In this document: piece after piece, positions 12,852 through 15,555 of the stretch | Layout of the letters: each line of letters begins with the position of its first letter | How positions within the stretch are numbered: the first letter of the stretch is position 1 | Position numbers and translations under genes: made by a program | NCBI GenBank assembly: GCA_034658975.1 | Contig: JAYEGJ010000018.1 | Coordinates: 1-15,555, forward strand | Direction: 5' to 3' | Source of the DNA: SZUA-217 sp034658975 | GTDB lineage: Bacteria; Actinomycetota; Acidimicrobiia; Spongiisociales; ZC4RG35 | Length of the DNA: 15,555 bases | The notes under the pieces: generated by a model | Told to the model about the DNA's origin: nothing | The model's database searches: none | Seen by the model: the letters and a program-made list of their open reading frames with translations, nothing else

Positions 12852-13538
12852 ATGCGCATACGCAATCTCATGACAACTGAAGTAGTGACCATCGGTGCGG
12901 ACGCTCCTTTGAAGGAGGCCGCCCGCCTAATGCTCGAAGCAGGGATCAGCGGGATGCCCGTCACCGATGACGACTCGTTGGTCGGAATCATCACCGAAGC
13001 CGATTTTGTGGCATCCGAAGCGGGCAGGCGTGTTCAACAGCGCGCCGGTCTCTTGAGGTTCTTGCACCACGACCACGAGATTCCGTCACAGGACCGGCTG
13101 GTCGGTGACGTGATGACCAAGGACGTGAAAATCATCGATCCCGAAGAGGACCATGCCGTTGCGGCCCGTCTCATGGAGAAGCAGGGGATCAAGCGGATTC
13201 CAGTAGTCGAAGACGGCAAGTTGGTTGGCGTGGTGTCCCGGGCCGACATGCTTCGGGCCTACGTGAGGCCAGACGAAGACATCGTCAACGAGATCAACAA
13301 ACACGTGATGAAGGAGATCCTCTGGATCGACCCCCGTCGCGTCACGGTGACGTCGCTCGAAGGCAACGTCTCGTTGACCGGAAAACTCGAGACGAAGTCC
13401 GATGCCTCCCTATTGGTCGAGTTGACCAAGAGGCTGGACGGTGTCACGTCGGTTCAGGACCATCTCGACTTCGAGGTCGACAACACCCGCCTCGAGATGG
13501 TCAGCCCGCCCACGGGATACGCCAGAGGAAACTGGTAG
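12852..13538 (+). CDS. tandem CBS-domain protein with C-terminal BON domain
   Basis: A 228-residue soluble protein. The first CBS motif spans about 1-57 (IRNLMTTEVVTIGADAPLKE, then GISGMPVTDDDSLVGIIT). The second spans about 83-138 (VGDVMTKDVKIIDPEED, then GIKRIPVVEDGKLVGVVSRAD). A BON domain fills about 145-210 (VTVTSLEGNVSLTGKLETKS, then LDGVTSVQDHLDFEV). CBS pairs bind adenosyl ligands such as AMP, ATP or SAM, and BON domains are thought to bind membranes or other proteins. CBS-BON hybrids are common in actinobacteria and lack a firmly established function. There is no signal peptide or membrane helix. Being divergent from purC, a role in sensing adenylates is tempting but is inference only. 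It is followed by a 40-bp palindrome. Confidence 0.92.
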   Translation: MRIRNLMTTEVVTIGADAPLKEAARLMLEAGISGMPVTDDDSLVGIITEADFVASEAGRRVQQRAGLLRFLHHDHEIPSQDRLVGDVMTKDVKIIDPEEDHAVAARLMEKQGIKRIPVVEDGKLVGVVSRADMLRAYVRPDEDIVNEINKHVMKEILWIDPRRVTVTSLEGNVSLTGKLETKSDASLLVELTKRLDGVTSVQDHLDFEVDNTRLEMVSPPTGYARGNW

Positions 13539-13558
13539 AAGGCTTCTCTCAACCGTTC

Positions 13559-13599
13559 TGTGAGGATCTCTGGCGCGTGACGCGCCACTAATCCTCACA
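13559..13599. repeat. extended two-part palindrome between CBS-BON and hotdog genes
   Basis: TGTGAGGAT (13559-13567) pairs perfectly with ATCCTCACA (13591-13599). Inside, TGGCGCG (13571-13577) pairs with CGCGCCA (13581-13587) around a TGA loop, leaving 3-nt internal loops. It begins about 20 bp after the CBS-BON stop and ends 10 bp before the TAGCCT -10 of the next gene, so it covers the -35 position. It may be an operator, or a bidirectional terminator hairpin, but no T-run follows on either strand. Confidence 0.7.
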
Positions 13600-13609
13600 A
13601 AACGCGCTC

Positions 13610-13615
13610 TAGCCT
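13610..13615 (+). promoter_or_regulatory. putative -10 box of the hotdog thioesterase gene (leaderless)
   Basis: TAGCCT is followed by GACCACTC and then GTG, an 8-nt gap with no ribosome binding site. The hexamer and its flanks (CTAGCCTG) match the mobA box at 5068-5073. Confidence 0.6.
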
Positions 13616-13623
13616 GACCACTC

Positions 13624-14046
13624 GTGGCTGGATTCAACCAAGGGCGGGTCCGCGAACTCCTGGACGCCGACAACTACGCGCGCAGTCTCGGGATCGATCT
13701 CGTGTCGGTGACCCCCGATGAGATCGCCGTCGAAATGACCGTTACCAAGGACCACCTCAATTTCCTGTCCGTGGGCCACGGCGGAGTCGTCTTCTCATTG
13801 GCCGACTGTGCCTTTTCCCTAGCGTCCAACAACGCCGGAGACCAGGCGGTCGCCATCGACACTCACCTGGTCCTAACGGCATCAACCCGTGAGGGCGATC
13901 GTTTGGAGGCGACGGTTCGAGAGGTCTCTCGTGGTCGCACTCTGGGGACTTATCGAGCGGAGGTCCGGCGGTCGGACGGAAGGACGGCAGCGTTGTTCAC
14001 CGGAACGGTCCACATCACCCCGGCACAATCCGGGGCTCTTGCATAG
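13624..14046 (+). CDS. PaaI-type hotdog-fold acyl-CoA thioesterase
   Basis: A 140-residue single hotdog domain. The segment LNFLSVGHGGVVFSLADCAFSLASN (from 45) is the PaaI signature: HGG at 52-54 and the catalytic-region acid Asp61 on the central helix. GDQAVAIDTHLVLTAS and GDRLEATVREVSRGRTLGTYR give the following strands. PaaI enzymes hydrolyse phenylacetyl-CoA-type and other aryl-CoA esters, releasing CoA from dead-end intermediates. Whether it serves the aromatic-CoA hydroxylase encoded 6 kb away is unknown. The GTG start at 13624 is nearly the first possible codon after the palindrome. The stop TAG lies inside the predicted -10 box of the LCP gene, which starts 12 bases later. Confidence 0.88.
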   Translation: MAGFNQGRVRELLDADNYARSLGIDLVSVTPDEIAVEMTVTKDHLNFLSVGHGGVVFSLADCAFSLASNNAGDQAVAIDTHLVLTASTREGDRLEATVREVSRGRTLGTYRAEVRRSDGRTAALFTGTVHITPAQSGALA

Positions 14047-14049
14047 GCT
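14044..14049 (+). promoter_or_regulatory. putative -10 box of the LCP gene, overlapping the upstream stop codon
   Basis: TAGGCT begins with the TAG stop of the thioesterase gene and is followed by nine bases and the TTG start. No Shine-Dalgarno is visible between stop and start. Re-initiation by ribosomes leaving the upstream gene is an alternative explanation. Confidence 0.5.
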
Positions 14050-14058
14050 CATTGCGTT

Positions 14059-15174
14059 TTGGCACTCATCCAGTTCGTCCTGTTTCACCCCTGGAGGACA
14101 GCGGTCATCCTGATCGTGGGTGCCCTTCTAGGCACCGCCGCCTTTTACGTCTATGTACTGAGCACAGCGCTCGGGGCGGTCGCCACCGAGGATTTCGACC
14201 CGAACGCAGCACGAGCGGCCATCGCTGCCGCACCGGCGGTCGAGGAGCCGACGCCGACGAGCATCTGGAACCTGGAGGTCGAAGAGGTGGCAGAAGGCGT
14301 GTTCGGAGATCCGCTGGCTGAAATCGAGGCGACCTACGGGGCTTCCGTTTCGCCCGAGCAGCGCTACCCGACGGCATTTGGAGAGCCCATCGCCGACTCG
14401 GAATTCGACTCCTATCTGCTGGTCGGCACCGACGCCTCGAGCTACCTCGCCGATGCGATCGTCTTGGGCTTGCAGCCGGCCGGGGGCGGGGCGCCGATCA
14501 TGGTCAGCCTTCCCCGCGATCTGTATGTGTGGAACCTGTGCAAGGGCCGGTTCACGAAACTCAACGCCGGCCTTGGAGGGTGCAAGGGGATGGCATCAGG
14601 CTCGGAGTTGCTGGCGATGATGGTCGAGGACTACACCGGCATTCCCGTTGACCATCTGGCCCGGATCAATTTCGACGGCTTCGCAAGGCTGGTCAATGCC
14701 ATGGGCGGGATCACGGTGTGCGTCGATCTTCCGACCCGTGACGCCAAGGCGAATCTCGAGATCAGTGAACCCGGTTGTCAGGTGGTGGACGGCGATACCG
14801 CCCTTGCCTGGGTCAGGTCCCGGAGTCCGGAGCAACTCCAAGGTGAGGAGTGGGTTCGGGTCGGCGGGTCAGACTTCACGCGTCAGCAACGCCAGCAGGA
14901 CGTTCTTTTCCAACTGGCAGGGAAGGCTGCCAATTTCTCGTCACCGGCGTCACTCACCACCAAGCTCTCTGCGGTCGCCTCATCGGTTCGTCTCGATTCG
15001 TCCTGGTCGTTCGGGTCTGCGATCAACACCGGCTGGAAGTACCGCGGCATCTCCACGTCCTCGGTGAAGAGATTCAGCATCGGGGTGAGGGATTACCGAA
15101 CCAGCTTTGGCGAGGCGGTCCTCGTCTCCCGGCAGAAATTCACTGAACAACTGGCAACTGTCTGGTCCGGATAA
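14059..15174 (+). CDS. LytR-CpsA-Psr (LCP) family cell-wall glycopolymer ligase
   Basis: A 371-residue membrane-anchored protein. A short cytoplasmic N-terminus is followed by one membrane helix (about 13-37), an Ala/Glu/Pro-rich linker, and an extracytoplasmic LCP domain (about 117-290). LCP hallmarks are YLLVGTD (119-125) with Asp132, MVSLPRDLYVWN (148-159) with Arg153, KLNAGLGG, INFDGFARLVNAMGGITVCVD (203-223) and the distal WVRSR plus SDFTRQQRQQ (271-280). LCP enzymes transfer lipid-linked polymers such as teichoic acid or arabinogalactan to peptidoglycan. Cys161/Cys175 and Cys221/Cys240 could form two disulfides. The usual Arg following GTD is absent (DASS). The TTG at 14059 is the only start between the in-frame upstream stop and the helix, and a TAGGCT box precedes it. 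The polymer cannot be predicted. Confidence 0.92.
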   Translation: MALIQFVLFHPWRTAVILIVGALLGTAAFYVYVLSTALGAVATEDFDPNAARAAIAAAPAVEEPTPTSIWNLEVEEVAEGVFGDPLAEIEATYGASVSPEQRYPTAFGEPIADSEFDSYLLVGTDASSYLADAIVLGLQPAGGGAPIMVSLPRDLYVWNLCKGRFTKLNAGLGGCKGMASGSELLAMMVEDYTGIPVDHLARINFDGFARLVNAMGGITVCVDLPTRDAKANLEISEPGCQVVDGDTALAWVRSRSPEQLQGEEWVRVGGSDFTRQQRQQDVLFQLAGKAANFSSPASLTTKLSAVASSVRLDSSWSFGSAINTGWKYRGISTSSVKRFSIGVRDYRTSFGEAVLVSRQKFTEQLATVWSG

Positions 15175-15177
15175 GAT
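15172..15177 (+). promoter_or_regulatory. putative -10 box of the 65-aa membrane gene, overlapping the LCP stop codon
   Basis: TAAGAT begins with the TAA stop of the LCP gene and is followed by nine bases and the ATG. No ribosome binding site is visible in the 12-bp gap. It repeats the stop-codon/-10 overlap seen at 14044. Confidence 0.5.
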
Positions 15178-15186
15178 CTGTCGTCC

Positions 15187-15384
15187 ATGAAAACCGCTTC
15201 ATACATCTTCTACGCCCTCGCCGTCCTTTCGGCGCTGGCCGGAATCTCCGCCGCTTCGTTCTTCAAGGAAGAGATGGGTCAGGTCTTTGGCTCCGGGACC
15301 ATCATCATCTTCGGAGGCGCGACCTTGCTCTGTCTGGTGATAGGGCTCGCGTCGCGCAACATCGCCAAGCGTTCAGAGGGCTAA
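15187..15384 (+). CDS. small two-helix membrane protein, unknown function
   Basis: A 65-residue protein I do not recognise. A short MKTASY start leads into a hydrophobic helix (about 6-25, IFYALAVLSALAGISAASFF). A short charged and glycine-rich loop (KEEMGQVFGSG) follows, then a second helix (about 37-55, TIIIFGGATLLCLVIGLAS) and a basic tail (RNIAKRSEG). Both ends are predicted inside. Coding use looks normal for the window. It starts 12 bp after the LCP gene, so a cell-envelope role is possible but unsupported. Its 3' end overlaps the convergent purB end by 12 bp. Confidence 0.75.
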   Translation: MKTASYIFYALAVLSALAGISAASFFKEEMGQVFGSGTIIIFGGATLLCLVIGLASRNIAKRSEG

Positions 15385-15555
15385 CCGCTCCAGACGCTCG
15401 AACACCGGTGTGGCAGTCTCGTTGACGCGCTCGAGTGAGAAACAGTCGTCGAGTCTCTCAGTGGTCAGCTGAACCTCGGGATCGGTGGCCAGCAGGTCCA
15501 TTAGCTGGCCCTTGCCATCCCAGGCTGCCATGGCGTTGCGTTGCACGACCCGGTA
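15373..15555 (-). CDS. purB: adenylosuccinate lyase, C-terminal fragment
   Basis: Only the last 60 codons lie in the window; the gene enters from the right edge. The translation YRVVQRNAMAAWDGKGQLMD, followed by LLATDPEV and ending VFERLERLAL, has the VQRNAMxxW motif and terminal helices of PurB. PurB cleaves SAICAR to AICAR and adenylosuccinate to AMP. The frame is open to the edge and ends at TGA (15375-15373). It lies on the same strand as purC but is separated from it by the four plus-strand genes at 12852-15384. Its end overlaps the end of the small membrane gene by 12 bp. Confidence 0.9.
   Translation of the reverse strand, partial: YRVVQRNAMAAWDGKGQLMDLLATDPEVQLTTERLDDCFSLERVNETATPVFERLERLAL

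Overview
The window looks like chromosomal DNA of a GC-rich (about 60% by eye) free-living actinobacterium. The reasons are frequent GTG and TTG starts, actinobacterial-type PurC, PFK and LCP proteins, an ECF42-type sigma factor, and many apparently leaderless genes. A deep-branching lineage such as Acidimicrobiia is my guess; nothing here proves it. I see no phage, transposon, CRISPR array, rRNA or tRNA.

Layout. The backbone is a de novo purine cluster read leftward on the minus strand. The 3' end of purB enters at the right edge (15373-15555). Then come purC, purS, purQ and purL with overlapping ends (8810-12736). After a break, purF (93-1523) and the first codons of purM (1-91) lie at the left edge. 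Together they cover PRPP amidotransfer (PurF), FGAM synthesis (PurS/Q/L), AIR synthesis (PurM), SAICAR synthesis (PurC) and the adenylosuccinate lyase steps (PurB). Between purL and purF lie pfkA plus a bifunctional FAD hydroxylase/Old Yellow Enzyme fusion of the salicylyl-CoA/anthraniloyl-CoA type (5349-8788), a hairpin-rich non-coding stretch (5062-5348), mobA with a short M48-like membrane protein lacking HExxH (4007-5061), a plus-strand ECF42-type sigma factor with a TPR tail (2767-3990), and a divergent DsbA-fold gene with a gamma-carbonic-anhydrase-like gene (1563-2710). Between purC and purB lies a plus-strand block (12852-15384): a CBS-CBS-BON protein, a PaaI-type hotdog thioesterase, an LCP cell-wall ligase and a two-helix membrane protein.

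Regulation. The clearest pattern not explained by the genes is a TANNNT (-10 type) hexamer lying 6 to 9 nt before the start codon of eight genes that head a transcription unit or follow another gene: purF, dsbA-like, mobA, pfkA, purC, paaI-like, LCP and the 65-aa gene. At that distance the mRNA would begin at or within a few bases of the start codon, so these are probably leaderless. In two cases the hexamer begins with the stop codon of the preceding gene. The CBS-BON gene instead has a strong Shine-Dalgarno, as does the internal operon gene purS. An extended two-part palindrome (13559-13599) sits just upstream of the paaI-like gene. I did not find a convincing wholly new biological system. 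The most interesting items are the leaderless promoter set, the structured element at 5101-5245, the palindrome, and the HExxH-less M48 protein.
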